From Azospirillum thiophilum (GTDB lineage: Bacteria; Pseudomonadota; Alphaproteobacteria; Azospirillales; Azospirillaceae), in the NCBI RefSeq assembly GCF_001305595.1, contig NZ_CP012402.1, positions 1,075,001 through 1,139,000 of the forward strand: DNA of 64,000 bases. The letters run 5' to 3'. Every line of letters begins with the position of its first letter. The stretch's first letter is position 1. Of this stretch, positions 8,942-17,401 are shown one piece after another. The notes under the pieces were generated by a model. That model saw nothing but the letters and a program-made list of their open reading frames with translations. It ran no database searches and had not been told where the DNA came from. Made by a program: the position numbers and the translations under genes.

Positions 8942-10128
8942 TACGGCCCGGCATCGCCGCCATGGGGCTCGTCACCCCCATCGGTGCGGGAAAGGCCGAG
9001 GTGGCCGCCGCGCTGTTCGCCGGCACCCGAGCCGGGCTGGTCCCGCGCGACGACCTTGTGCCCGGCCGGACCGTGCTGTCGGGTGCTGTCCCGGTCCCGC
9101 CGCCCGGATCGGAGCCGGGAGCGGAGCCGCGCAACAACCGCCTGATGCGCCTCGCCCTCGACCAGATCGGGGAGGAGGTGGAACAGGCCGCCCGGCGGTT
9201 CGGACGGGACCGGATCGCCGTGGTCGTCGGCACCAGCACGGCCGGCATCGCCGAAGGCGAGGAGGCCTTCCTCGTCCATCGGCGCACCGGCTCCTGGCCC
9301 GCGGGGTTCCATTACCGGCATCAGGAAACCGGCGGGCTGGGGGATTTCGTCGCCCGGACATTGGGGGTGGAGGGGCCGGCCTACACGGTGGCGACCGCCT
9401 GCTCCTCCAGCGGCAAGGTGTTCGCGTCGGCCCGCCGCCTGCTGGCCGCCGGCCTCTGCGACGCCGTGGTGGTGGGCGGGGCCGACACCCTGTGCCGGAT
9501 GACGTTGGGCGGCTTCGCCTCGCTGGAGGCGGTGTCGGCCGGGCTGTGCCAGCCCTTCAGCCGCAACCGCGACGGCATCAACATCGGCGAGGCGGCGGCG
9601 GTCTTCCTGCTGACCCGCGACCCCGCACCGGTGACACTGCTCGGCATCGGCGAAGGCTCCGACGCCCATCACATCAGCGCGCCCGATCCGGAAGGCAAGG
9701 GAGCGCTGGCCGCCATGCGCGCCGCCCTGGACGACGCCGGTTTGCAGGCAAGCGCCATCGGCTACGTCAACCTGCACGGCACCGGCACGTCGCTCAACGA
9801 TTCGATGGAGGCGAAGGCGGTGAATGCCCTGTTCGGCCCCGACACGCCATGCAGTTCGACCAAGGCCATGACCGGCCACACGCTGGGCGCCGCCGGGGCC
9901 TGCGAGGCGGCCTTCCTGTGGCTGACGCTGCACCCGGACACCAACCCCGACCGACTGCTTCCGCCGCATCTGTGGGACGGCGCCGCCGATCCGGCCCTTC
10001 CGCCACTCGCCCTAACCCGGCCGGGCGACCGACTGGCCGGGAAGGAGGACCGGGTGGCGATGCTCAGCAACTCCTTCGCGTTCGGCGGGTCGAACGTGGC
10101 GTTGATCCTGGGGATCGATCGGGGATGA
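8938..10128 (+). CDS. apeO: Beta-ketoacyl-ACP synthase (KAS II-like), first ketosynthase
   Basis: A 396-residue condensing enzyme with the full Cys-His-His triad: Cys155 in TACSSSGK, His280 in NLHGTGT and His314 in MTGHTLGA. It should therefore catalyse decarboxylative condensation of malonyl-ACP onto the growing chain. In APE pathways ketosynthase ApeO and the later ApeR share elongation, one of them pairing with a chain-length factor (ApeC) that would lie upstream of this window. The C-terminal NSFAFGGSNVALIL block is typical of KAS enzymes. The start overlaps the lipoprotein gene by 4 bases and the stop overlaps the dehydratase start. Confidence 0.9.
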   Translation: MIRPGIAAMGLVTPIGAGKAEVAAALFAGTRAGLVPRDDLVPGRTVLSGAVPVPPPGSEPGAEPRNNRLMRLALDQIGEEVEQAARRFGRDRIAVVVGTSTAGIAEGEEAFLVHRRTGSWPAGFHYRHQETGGLGDFVARTLGVEGPAYTVATACSSSGKVFASARRLLAAGLCDAVVVGGADTLCRMTLGGFASLEAVSAGLCQPFSRNRDGINIGEAAAVFLLTRDPAPVTLLGIGEGSDAHHISAPDPEGKGALAAMRAALDDAGLQASAIGYVNLHGTGTSLNDSMEAKAVNALFGPDTPCSSTKAMTGHTLGAAGACEAAFLWLTLHPDTNPDRLLPPHLWDGAADPALPPLALTRPGDRLAGKEDRVAMLSNSFAFGGSNVALILGIDRG

Positions 10129-10580
10129 AATCCTGCCCCTGGCCGGTGGAAGAGCTTCTGCCCCATGCCCGCCCGATGATCCTGATCGACACGGTGGAAG
10201 GCTACGATGCCGCCGGCCTTATGGCGGCGGTGACCGTGCGCACCGGCGAGCCCTTCATCGATCCCGAACGCGGCGCACCCGCCCATCTGGCCATCGAATG
10301 GATGGCGCAGGCCTGCGGCGCCTTCGTCGGAGCGGAAGCGCGGGAGGCCGGCGCGCCGGTGCGGCTGGGCCTTCTGCTCGGCACCCGCGCCTTCACCGCG
10401 GATCGATCCTGGTTCGCGCCGGGAACAATGTTGGGCATCCGGGTGACGCTGGTCTATCGCGACGGGGAGATGGGCGTGTTCGACTGCGTGGCAGCAGTCG
10501 GCGGCGAGACCGTGGCTGCGGCCCAGCTCACCGTCTATCAGCCCGCGGATGCCCGGACCCTGTTGGAGAACAATTCATGA
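10125..10580 (+). CDS. apeP: Hotdog-fold 3-hydroxyacyl-ACP dehydratase
   Basis: A 151-residue hotdog protein of the ApeP type. It begins with PWPVEELLPHARPMILIDTV, where the conserved His of the HxxPM motif lies, and continues with IEWMAQACGAFVGAEA, equivalent to the central helix of FabZ-like dehydratases. It would remove water from 3-hydroxyacyl-ACP to build the conjugated double bonds. A second dehydratase domain is present in the AMP-ligase fusion; the studied pathway likewise uses two (ApeI and ApeP) that form a heterodimer. Overlaps by 4 bases at both ends. Confidence 0.87.
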   Translation: MKSCPWPVEELLPHARPMILIDTVEGYDAAGLMAAVTVRTGEPFIDPERGAPAHLAIEWMAQACGAFVGAEAREAGAPVRLGLLLGTRAFTADRSWFAPGTMLGIRVTLVYRDGEMGVFDCVAAVGGETVAAAQLTVYQPADARTLLENNS

Positions 10581-11302
10581 CGCGACGCATCCTGGTCACC
10601 GGCGCCTCCAAGGGAATCGGGCGCGCCATCGCCGAACGGCTGGCCCGCGACGGCTTCGCGATCACCGTCCATTACGGGCGCGACCGCGACGGGGCGGAAA
10701 CGACACTGGACGCCATCCGTGCGGCGGGCAGCGACGGGCGGATCCTGGGCTTCGACATTTCCGACCGTGCCGGCTGCCTCGCGGCGTTGGAGGCCGAGCT
10801 TGACGCCCATGGCTCCTATTACGGCGTGGTGCTGAACGCCGGCATCGCCCGCGACGCCGCCTTTCCCGCCCTGTCGGACGAGGATTGGGACTCGGTGCTG
10901 CGCACCAACATGGACGGTTTCTACAATGTGCTGAAGCCGCTGGTTCTGCCCATGGTCTCGGCGCGTGCCGGCGGGCGCATCGTCACGCTGTCTTCGGTGT
11001 CAGGCCTGACCGGCAATCGCGGGCAGGTTAATTATTCCGCCGCCAAGGCCGGCATCATCGGCGCCACCAAGGCGCTCGCCGTCGAGTTGGCCAAGCGGAA
11101 CATCACCGTCAACTGCGTCGCTCCCGGCGTGATCGAAACCCAGATGATCGACGGCATACCGATGGACGAGGTGATGAAGGCCGTGCCGATGCGCCGCCTC
11201 GGCCGGCCGGCGGAGGTGGCGGCGGCCGTCGCCTTCCTCTGTTCCGACGAGGCCGGCTACGTGACGCGGCAGGTGATTTCCGTGAACGGGGGCATGGTCT
11301 GA
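10577..11302 (+). CDS. apeQ: 3-oxoacyl-ACP reductase (FabG-like SDR)
   Basis: A 241-residue short-chain dehydrogenase. The dinucleotide motif TGASKGIG is at residues 8-15, the NAG motif is in VLNAGIA, and the catalytic set is Ser140, Tyr153 and Lys157 (YSAAK). It should reduce 3-oxoacyl-ACP with NADPH between the condensation and dehydration steps of polyene synthesis. Length is that of FabG. The stop TGA shares one base with the next ATG. Confidence 0.92.
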   Translation: MTRRILVTGASKGIGRAIAERLARDGFAITVHYGRDRDGAETTLDAIRAAGSDGRILGFDISDRAGCLAALEAELDAHGSYYGVVLNAGIARDAAFPALSDEDWDSVLRTNMDGFYNVLKPLVLPMVSARAGGRIVTLSSVSGLTGNRGQVNYSAAKAGIIGATKALAVELAKRNITVNCVAPGVIETQMIDGIPMDEVMKAVPMRRLGRPAEVAAAVAFLCSDEAGYVTRQVISVNGGMV

Positions 11303-12528
11303 TGCGCAGGGTCGTCGTTACCGGAATGGGCGGAATCACGGCGCTGGGCGACAATTGGCCCGAGATCCGCGCCCATATGCTGGCCGGGCGGACCGCCGTG
11401 CGCACCATGACCGAATGGGACCGTTTCGACGGCATCAACACCCGTCTGGCCGCTCCGGTGCCCGGTTTCTCCATCGACGACCGCTATCCCCGCAAGAAGA
11501 CCCGGACCATGGGACCGGTCGCCCGGATGGCGGTGCGCGCCACCGAACGCGCGTTGGAGGACGCCGGCCTGCTGGGCGATCCGGCGATCAGGTCGGGGCG
11601 CACCGGGATCGCCTACGGCTCCTCCTTCGGCAGCCCGGCACCGGTGATCGCCTTCGCCGAATTGATGACCGCCGGCACGTCCAAGACGCTGAACGCCACC
11701 AGCTACATCCAGATGATGAGCCACACGGCGGCGGTGAACATCGGCCTGTTCTTCGGCGTCACCGGCCGGATCATCCCCACCAGCAGCGCATGCACCTCGG
11801 GCAGCCAGGGGATCGGCTATGCCTGCGAGGCGATCCAGTGGGGCAAGGCCGACGTGATGATCGCCGGCGGGGCGGAGGAGCTGGACGTGACGGAATCGGC
11901 CGTCTTCGACACGCTGTTCGCCACCTCCACCCGGAACGACAAGCCCCATACCTCGCCCCGTCCCTATGACCGCGACCGCGACGGGCTGGTGATCGGCGAG
12001 GGAGCCGCCACATTGATCCTGGAAGAGCGCGAACACGCCCTGGCGCGGGGCGCCCGCATCCATGCCGAGATCGTGGGCTTCGCCTGCAATTCCGACGGCA
12101 ACCATGTGACCCAGCCACAGGCCGGTACCATGGAGATCGCCTTGCGGCAGGCACTGGCGGACGCGTGCCTGCCGCCCGAAGCGGTCGGCTTCGTCAATGG
12201 CCACGGCACCGCGACCGAATGGGGCGACATCGCGGAAACCGCCGCCACCCACGCGGTGTTCGGCGAGCGCATGCCCATCCATTCGCTCAAGAGCTATTTC
12301 GGCCATTCCCTGGGCGCCTGCGGGGCCATGGAGGCCTGGCTCGGCATCGCCATGATGCAGGAAGGTCTGTTCGTCCCCACCGCCAACCTGGATGTCGTCG
12401 ACGAGCGCTGCGCTCCTTTGGACTACGTGCAGAATGAAGCGCGGCGACTGGATATCGACCATCTGATGTCCAACAATTTTGCGTTTGGCGGAATAAACAC
12501 GTCGCTGATATTCCGCAAGGAAAGTTGA
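11302..12528 (+). CDS. apeR: Beta-ketoacyl-ACP synthase (FabF-like), second ketosynthase
   Basis: A 408-residue condensing enzyme with Cys164 in SSACTSGSQ, His301 in NGHGTAT and His335 in YFGHSLGA, so the catalytic triad is complete. It is clearly different in sequence from the first ketosynthase of the cluster and ends with NNFAFGGINTSLIF. ApeR is the last gene of the APE order, and here too it is the last gene before a 240-base gap, so the operon probably ends here. Its division of labour with ApeO cannot be told from sequence. Confidence 0.9.
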   Translation: MRRVVVTGMGGITALGDNWPEIRAHMLAGRTAVRTMTEWDRFDGINTRLAAPVPGFSIDDRYPRKKTRTMGPVARMAVRATERALEDAGLLGDPAIRSGRTGIAYGSSFGSPAPVIAFAELMTAGTSKTLNATSYIQMMSHTAAVNIGLFFGVTGRIIPTSSACTSGSQGIGYACEAIQWGKADVMIAGGAEELDVTESAVFDTLFATSTRNDKPHTSPRPYDRDRDGLVIGEGAATLILEEREHALARGARIHAEIVGFACNSDGNHVTQPQAGTMEIALRQALADACLPPEAVGFVNGHGTATEWGDIAETAATHAVFGERMPIHSLKSYFGHSLGACGAMEAWLGIAMMQEGLFVPTANLDVVDERCAPLDYVQNEARRLDIDHLMSNNFAFGGINTSLIFRKES

Positions 12529-12619
12529 CGCCTGGGCCGATCGTTCATGTCAGCGGTCTTGAGGGATGGCGTGCCGCCCCCCTCCTGGGTCATCGGCGAC
12601 AGCACGGCGTGATCCTCCC

Positions 12620-12635
12620 CTGGCCGCTTGGCCAG
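12620..12635 (+). terminator. Short GC hairpin downstream of the APE operon
   Basis: CTGGCC and GGCCAG can pair around a GCTT loop 92 bases after the last APE gene. There is no T tract after it, so termination is only a possibility. The rest of the 240-base gap (12529-12768) holds no convincing gene; it must also contain the promoter of the glutathione S-transferase gene, but no clear -35/-10 pair was recognised. Confidence 0.25.
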
Positions 12636-12768
12636 CCGCCCGAGCCCATCATTCCACTTTATGCAATGAAGAAGTGCCAAAGCGGGTCATTCCCGTCATG
12701 TGACCGATGGAGCAGTCTGGCGATGCGGCACGGGAATGGACCCGGCCAGTAAATCGCAGGATCAGGAC

Positions 12769-13380
12769 ATGAAACTCTATCATCACCCCCTGTCGGGCCA
12801 CTCGCATCGCGCCGCCCTTTTCGTCTCTCTTCTTGGGATTCCCCATGAACTGGTCGAGGTCGACCTCAAGGCCGGCGCCCACAAGAGCCCCGAGTTCCTG
12901 AAGCTCAACCCCTTCGGCCAAGTACCGGTCCTGGATGACGACGGCGTCATCATCACGGATTCGAACGCCATCCTCGTCTATCTCGCCAAGAAGGCGGGGC
13001 GCACCGACTGGCTGCCGGAAGACCCGAGCGGTGCTGCCGCCGTTCAGCGCTGGCTCTCGGTGGCGGCCGGAGAGGTGGCGTACGGCCCCGCGGCTGCCAG
13101 GCTCATCACCGTGTTCGGAGCGGCCTACAATGCCGAAGAGGTCATCGCCCGGGCGCATGTCCTGCTGAAGCGGCTCGAGAGCCGGCTGGGCGGACAGGAT
13201 TGGCTGGTCGGCGAGAATCCGACCATCGCGGACGTTGCGGTCTACAGCTATGTCGCCCAGGCACCGGAAGGCAACGTCGACCTCTCGGGCTATCCCGCGG
13301 TCAACGCGTTCCTCCGCCGGGTCGAGGGCCTGCCCGGCTTCGTCCCCTTCGTCCGGACGCCGGTCGGCCTCGCCGCCTGA
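12769..13380 (+). CDS. Glutathione S-transferase family protein
   Basis: A 203-residue protein with the two-domain GST layout: a thioredoxin-like N-terminal domain starting [15 protein letters not shown], where Ser9 is the likely glutathione-activating residue, the NPFGQVPVL cis-proline loop and [12 protein letters not shown] for the gamma-glutamyl site, then an all-helical domain with [15 protein letters not shown]. It would conjugate or reduce an electrophile using glutathione. The ATG at 12769 is chosen because it follows the purine-rich AGGATCAGGAC and starts the fold; the frame is open further upstream. It leads a same-strand gene set with an oxidoreductase fusion, suggesting joint detoxification. 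Confidence 0.88.
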   Translation: MKLYHHPLSGHSHRAALFVSLLGIPHELVEVDLKAGAHKSPEFLKLNPFGQVPVLDDDGVIITDSNAILVYLAKKAGRTDWLPEDPSGAAAVQRWLSVAAGEVAYGPAAARLITVFGAAYNAEEVIARAHVLLKRLESRLGGQDWLVGENPTIADVAVYSYVAQAPEGNVDLSGYPAVNAFLRRVEGLPGFVPFVRTPVGLAA

Positions 13381-13429
13381 TCCCCGCATCGGCACGCCCG
13401 CAACCTGGATCCGCATAAGGACACCCGAG

Positions 13430-15496
13430 ATGACCGCGACATTGACGACGCTGCCGACTTGGCACGAAGGCGAGACGTTCATCCAGGAAAAGCTGGGTGT
13501 CGCCGAGCGGATGGCAGCCATAGGCCAGCGGGCGCTCCGCGATCACATGCCCGACCAGCACCGCGACTTCTATGCCCAGCTTCCCTTCATCGTGCTGGGC
13601 AGCGTCGATCCCCAGGGCGCCCCCTGGGCCACGCTGCTCGCCGGCAAGCCGGGCTTCCTGTCGTCGCCGACACCGACAACCCTCGACATCGCCGCCCACG
13701 CCGACCCCGGCGACCCGGCGGCCGACGGCATGCGGGACGGGGATGCCGTCGGCCTGCTGGGGATCGAGATGCACAGCCGGCGCCGCAACCGCATGAACGG
13801 CATCCTCTCGGTCGGCGAGGGTGGAATCCGGGTGGAGGTCGACCAGAGCTTCGGGAATTGTCCCCGCTATATCCAGCTTCGCGACATTGCCTTCGCCCGG
13901 GATCCCGGGGATAAATTCACGGGCGTCGTGGAGGATCTGCCTGAACTCGATGCTCCGGCCCGCGCCATGATCGCGGCGGCGGACGCCTTCTTCGTCGCCA
14001 CCTATGCCGACCGCAAGGAGCGCCGGCAGGTCGACGTGTCCCATCGTGGCGGCAAGGCGGGATTTGTCCGTATCGCCGGGGACGGTACCCTCACCGTGCC
14101 CGATTTCAACGGCAACCTCTTCTTTTCGACTCTCGGAAACATCGTCCTCAACGGCAAGGCCGGGCTTGTCTTCATCGATTACGAAAACGGCGACCTGCTG
14201 CAGATGACCGGCGACGCGGAGGTCATCCTGGACTCGCCGGAGATCGCCGCCTTCCAGGGCGCGGAGAGGCTGTGGAGCTTCCGGCCGCGCCGTATCCTGC
14301 GCCGGCAAGGCGCGCTGGCGCTGCGCTGGTCGTTCCGGAAAGACGGCTGGTCGCCCAGTTCGCTGATGACCGGGGACTGGACCCAGGCGGCAGCCCGCCT
14401 GCAGGCGAGCGACCTCGCGATCCGCTGGCGGCCCTACAAGGTCACGCGGATCGTCGAGGAAAGCCCGTCGATCCGCTCCTTCCACCTCCAGCCGGACGAC
14501 CGAGCCGGCCTGCTACCCCATATTGCCGGTCAGCATCTGCCGATCCGCGTTAACGTTTCCGGCACAGACAAGCCGGTCATGCGCACCTACACACTGTCCG
14601 TCGCGCCGTCCGACGGTCTGTACCGCATCAGCGTCAAGCGGGACGGTGCGGTATCGCGTCACCTCCACGACAGCATCCGGGTCGGCGACGTCATCGAGGC
14701 GCGCGCACCCGATGGGCAGTTCACCATCGATCCTTTCGAAACGCGGCCCGCGGTCCTGCTGGCCGGAGGGATCGGCATCACCCCGCTGCTGGCGATGCTG
14801 CGTCATGTCGTCTATGAAGGGCTGCGCAGGCAGCGGATGCGGCCGACCATCCTCGTACAGGCCGCGCGTTCCAAGTCGGATCGTCCCTTCGAGCGGGAGA
14901 TCGCTGCGCTCGTGAATGCCGCACAAGGGGCGGTGCGGTGGATACGGGTGCTCAGCGATCCCGACGGTGCCGAGGAGGGCATCGACTATGACGTCTCCGG
15001 CCGCATCGACATGGTCCTGCTGACGCGCATCCTGCCCTTCAACGACTACGATTTCTATCTTTGCGGCCCGCCCGCCTTCACCCAGGCGCTGTATGACGGT
15101 TTGCGGGCCTACAGCATCGCCGACCGGCGGATCCACGCCGAGGCGTTCGGACCGTCGTCCTTGAAACGCACGGCGGATGCCGGCGCCGCCCTGCCCGTCC
15201 GCCCCCTGCCGTCGACCGGACCGGTGCCCGTCGCCTTCATGGACTCGCTGAAGGAGGCCAGTTGGACGCCGGGCTCCGGCAGCTTGCTCGAGCTGGCGGA
15301 AGCGCGCGGCCTGGAGCCGGAATACAGTTGCCGCGAAGGCACCTGCGGAACCTGCCGGACCAAGCTGCTCAAAGGTGCCGTCACCTATGTCAGGGAACCG
15401 ACCGCCGGCGTCGGCGCCGACGAGGTCCTGATCTGCTGCGCTGTGCCGGCCGAACCGGAGCCCGGCGAGGAGAACCGCATCCAGCTCGCCCTCTGA
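13430..15496 (+). CDS. PNPOx-like / ferredoxin reductase / [2Fe-2S] ferredoxin fusion oxidoreductase
   Basis: A 688-residue three-part electron-transfer protein. Residues 1 to about 330 resemble pyridoxamine 5'-phosphate oxidase-type FMN split barrels ([32 protein letters not shown]). Residues about 340-590 form an FNR-like module with RTYTLS near 384 for FAD and [11 protein letters not shown] near 445 for NAD(P)H. The C-terminus is a plant-type [2Fe-2S] ferredoxin with CREGTCGTC near 634 and a final ILICC, giving four cysteine ligands. Electrons could pass from NAD(P)H through flavin and the iron-sulfur centre to an unknown acceptor. It begins 49 bases after the glutathione S-transferase gene. 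The substrate is unknown. Confidence 0.88.
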   Translation: MTATLTTLPTWHEGETFIQEKLGVAERMAAIGQRALRDHMPDQHRDFYAQLPFIVLGSVDPQGAPWATLLAGKPGFLSSPTPTTLDIAAHADPGDPAADGMRDGDAVGLLGIEMHSRRRNRMNGILSVGEGGIRVEVDQSFGNCPRYIQLRDIAFARDPGDKFTGVVEDLPELDAPARAMIAAADAFFVATYADRKERRQVDVSHRGGKAGFVRIAGDGTLTVPDFNGNLFFSTLGNIVLNGKAGLVFIDYENGDLLQMTGDAEVILDSPEIAAFQGAERLWSFRPRRILRRQGALALRWSFRKDGWSPSSLMTGDWTQAAARLQASDLAIRWRPYKVTRIVEESPSIRSFHLQPDDRAGLLPHIAGQHLPIRVNVSGTDKPVMRTYTLSVAPSDGLYRISVKRDGAVSRHLHDSIRVGDVIEARAPDGQFTIDPFETRPAVLLAGGIGITPLLAMLRHVVYEGLRRQRMRPTILVQAARSKSDRPFEREIAALVNAAQGAVRWIRVLSDPDGAEEGIDYDVSGRIDMVLLTRILPFNDYDFYLCGPPAFTQALYDGLRAYSIADRRIHAEAFGPSSLKRTADAGAALPVRPLPSTGPVPVAFMDSLKEASWTPGSGSLLELAEARGLEPEYSCREGTCGTCRTKLLKGAVTYVREPTAGVGADEVLICCAVPAEPEPGEENRIQLAL

Positions 15497-15504
15497 CACC
15501 TGTT

Positions 15505-15537
15505 ACGGGCGGTAAGCTTCCCCTCCCCGCCGCCCGT
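15505..15537 (+). repeat. Inverted repeat between oxidoreductase and NTF2-like genes
   Basis: ACGGGCGG and CCGCCCGT form 8-base arms around a 17-base loop, 8 bases after the oxidoreductase stop. It could be a weak intra-operon terminator or an mRNA-stabilising hairpin; there is no T tract. Confidence 0.3.
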
Positions 15538-15570
15538 CTCCCCCTATCATCCGATCCACAGGAGAATGCC

Positions 15571-16035
15571 ATGTCCCGTCCGCCGCTTCCCCCCTTCACC
15601 GAGCAGTCCGCCGTCGAGAAGGTCCGTCTCGCCGAGGATGGCTGGAACAGCCGCGACCCTGCCAAGGTCACTCTCGCCTACACCGAGGATACCCGGTGGC
15701 GGAACCGCGCCGAGTTCGCGAATGGCCACGCGGAGGTCCAGGCCTTCCTGACCCGCAAGTGGAACAGGGAACTCGACTACCGGCTGATCAAGGAACTCTG
15801 GGCTTTCACGGGAAACCGCATCGCGGTGCGCTACGCCTATGAATATCACGACGACAGCGGCCAGTGGTTCCGCGCCTATGGCAACGAGAATTGGGAGTTC
15901 GCCGAGGATGGGTTGATGCGCAACCGCCATGCCAGCATCAACGAGCATCCGATCGCCGAAGCGGACCGGAAATTCCATTGGCCGCTGGGGCGCCGCCCCG
16001 ACGATCATCCCGGCCTCAGCCACTTCGGCTTCTGA
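15571..16035 (+). CDS. DUF1348 / NTF2-like protein
   Basis: A 154-residue protein of the nuclear transport factor 2-like superfamily, DUF1348 type. It has a helical start ([17 protein letters not shown]), then [41 protein letters not shown] and a C-terminal [11 protein letters not shown], the usual order of this family. The cone-shaped fold usually forms a pocket for a small hydrophobic ligand; no catalytic activity can be assigned. A good ribosome site (CAGGAGAATGCC) precedes the ATG. It lies in the same-strand set with the glutathione S-transferase and the oxidoreductase fusion. Confidence 0.8.
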   Translation: MSRPPLPPFTEQSAVEKVRLAEDGWNSRDPAKVTLAYTEDTRWRNRAEFANGHAEVQAFLTRKWNRELDYRLIKELWAFTGNRIAVRYAYEYHDDSGQWFRAYGNENWEFAEDGLMRNRHASINEHPIAEADRKFHWPLGRRPDDHPGLSHFGF

Positions 16036-16065
16036 CACGGGTCCTTCCGAAAGAGGAGTGTTACC

Positions 16066-16455
16066 ATGGCTGGATTCAGGCTTGACGAACGGGCCCGGCT
16101 GTCGATCGAGCTGGCCCTGACCGCAGGCAGCGGCGACACGCTGCTGTTGCAGCGGCAGGATGCCGATGCCAAAAAACTCGGCATGACCGGAGCCGAGGTC
16201 GACGCGGCAAGACGGGGATCCAGCTTCGACTTCCCGATATCGCGGGCGATCGCTCTGGCGCTCGCGTCGAACGACGAGGATCGCTCGTCACGGCGCGAGC
16301 GAGCGGCGAAGGCCGGGATCGACGGACGGGCATGCCTGGAGATCGAACATCTGGCGGCAGCCCTCATACCGGCTTGGCAGTCGCCGGATTATTGCGAGGA
16401 GATTCTGAGGCTGGATCCCGGTATCACTCCGGAGATCCTGATGAACATCCTCTGA
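16066..16455 (+). CDS. Small helical protein, AhpD/CMD-like without the redox cysteines
   Basis: A 129-residue protein of unknown function. The pattern of helices, with ARLSIELALTAGSGDT, ADAKKLGMTGAEVDAARRG and AIALALAS, recalls the carboxymuconolactone decarboxylase/AhpD fold, in which a CxxC pair would sit where SGDT is found here. No CxxC is present, so peroxidase activity of the AhpD type is not expected. A strong ribosome site (GAGGAG) lies before the ATG at 16066. It sits between the NTF2-like gene and a LysR regulator on the same strand. The fold assignment is tentative; calling it hypothetical would also be fair. Confidence 0.6.
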   Translation: MAGFRLDERARLSIELALTAGSGDTLLLQRQDADAKKLGMTGAEVDAARRGSSFDFPISRAIALALASNDEDRSSRRERAAKAGIDGRACLEIEHLAAALIPAWQSPDYCEEILRLDPGITPEILMNIL

Positions 16456-16477
16456 CGCGCAGGAAAGGGGCGGACCG

Positions 16478-17368
16478 ATGGATCGTTGGCAGGCGATGCG
16501 GATATTCGTGAAGGTCGCGGAAACCGGGAACTTCGCCGAAGCCGCCCGTCACATGCACATGAGCGCGCCGGCGGTGACCCGCGCCGTGGCATCCCTCGAA
16601 GAGGTGATCGGCGCCCGCCTGTTCGTCCGCACGACCCGCTCGGTCAAGTTGACCGAAGCGGGCGCCCGCTATTTCGAGGATTGCCGCCAGATATTGTCGG
16701 ACATCGCCGTGGCCGAAGCCGCGGCGGGCGGTTCCTATGCCACGCCGAGCGGAACACTCGCCATCACGGCATCCGCTCTGTTCGGCCAGATGCATGTGCT
16801 GCCGATCCTGACCGAGTTCCTGAACAGCTATCCCACGATGCGTGCCCGGACGCTGTTCATCGATCGGCCCGTCAACATCGTCGAAGAGGGCATCGACGTC
16901 GCCGTGCGGATCGGCCATTTGCCGGATTCGGGCTTCACCGCCATCAGAGTAGGCACGATCCGGCGAGTGATCTGCGGCTCGCCTGCCTATTTCGAGCGCC
17001 ATGGCGTGCCCATGACGCCGGCCGACCTCAAAGCCCATCGGATCGCAGCCTCCACGAGTGCATGGGCGTCGCCGGAATGGCGGTTCGCCGGGGACCAGCG
17101 GGTGACGATCGACCCCATCCTCCAGTGCAACACCAACGAGGCGGTGATCGCCACCGCGAAGGACGGGTGGGGCTTGACACGGGTTCTGCACTATCAGATC
17201 GGCCCGGCACTCCTCGAGGGGACATTGCAGATCGTGCTCGGCGATCATGAGGAACCACCACTGCCCATCCACATTCTCCACCCCGAGGGACGTCACGCCC
17301 CTGCGAAGGTCAGGGCGTTCGTCGATCTGGCCGCGGCGCGGCTGCGGGAGAACCGGCTTTTGAACTGA
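16478..17368 (+). CDS. LysR-family transcriptional regulator
   Basis: A 296-residue LysR regulator. The winged helix is at residues 1-60 (MRIFVKVAETGNFAEAARHM, then APAVTRAVASLEE), followed by a periplasmic-binding-like effector domain with the phrases IDVAVRIGHLPDSG and PEWRF typical of the CrgA/DmlR-type subgroup. Unlike most LysR genes it is not divergent from its likely targets but follows them on the same strand, 22 bases after the small AhpD-like gene, so it may be co-transcribed and autoregulatory. The effector is unknown; an electrophile or quinone would fit the neighbours. Confidence 0.9.
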   Translation: MDRWQAMRIFVKVAETGNFAEAARHMHMSAPAVTRAVASLEEVIGARLFVRTTRSVKLTEAGARYFEDCRQILSDIAVAEAAAGGSYATPSGTLAITASALFGQMHVLPILTEFLNSYPTMRARTLFIDRPVNIVEEGIDVAVRIGHLPDSGFTAIRVGTIRRVICGSPAYFERHGVPMTPADLKAHRIAASTSAWASPEWRFAGDQRVTIDPILQCNTNEAVIATAKDGWGLTRVLHYQIGPALLEGTLQIVLGDHEEPPLPIHILHPEGRHAPAKVRAFVDLAAARLRENRLLN

Positions 17369-17377
17369 CGTCCGCGA

Positions 17378-17391
17378 CGGGCCTTCGCCCG
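17378..17391. terminator. Hairpin between convergent LysR and MocR genes
   Basis: CGGGC and GCCCG pair around a CTTC loop in the 33-base gap between two convergent stop codons. The position fits a shared bidirectional terminator, although a T tract is missing on both strands. Confidence 0.35.
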
Positions 17392-17401
17392 GCATTCCCG
17401 C

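Noticed and set aside
12529-12768. Possible small gene or transposase remnant between the APE operon and the glutathione S-transferase gene
   Set aside because: Short open frames exist on both strands but none has a ribosome site or a recognised motif, and no inverted repeat ends or target duplication were seen.
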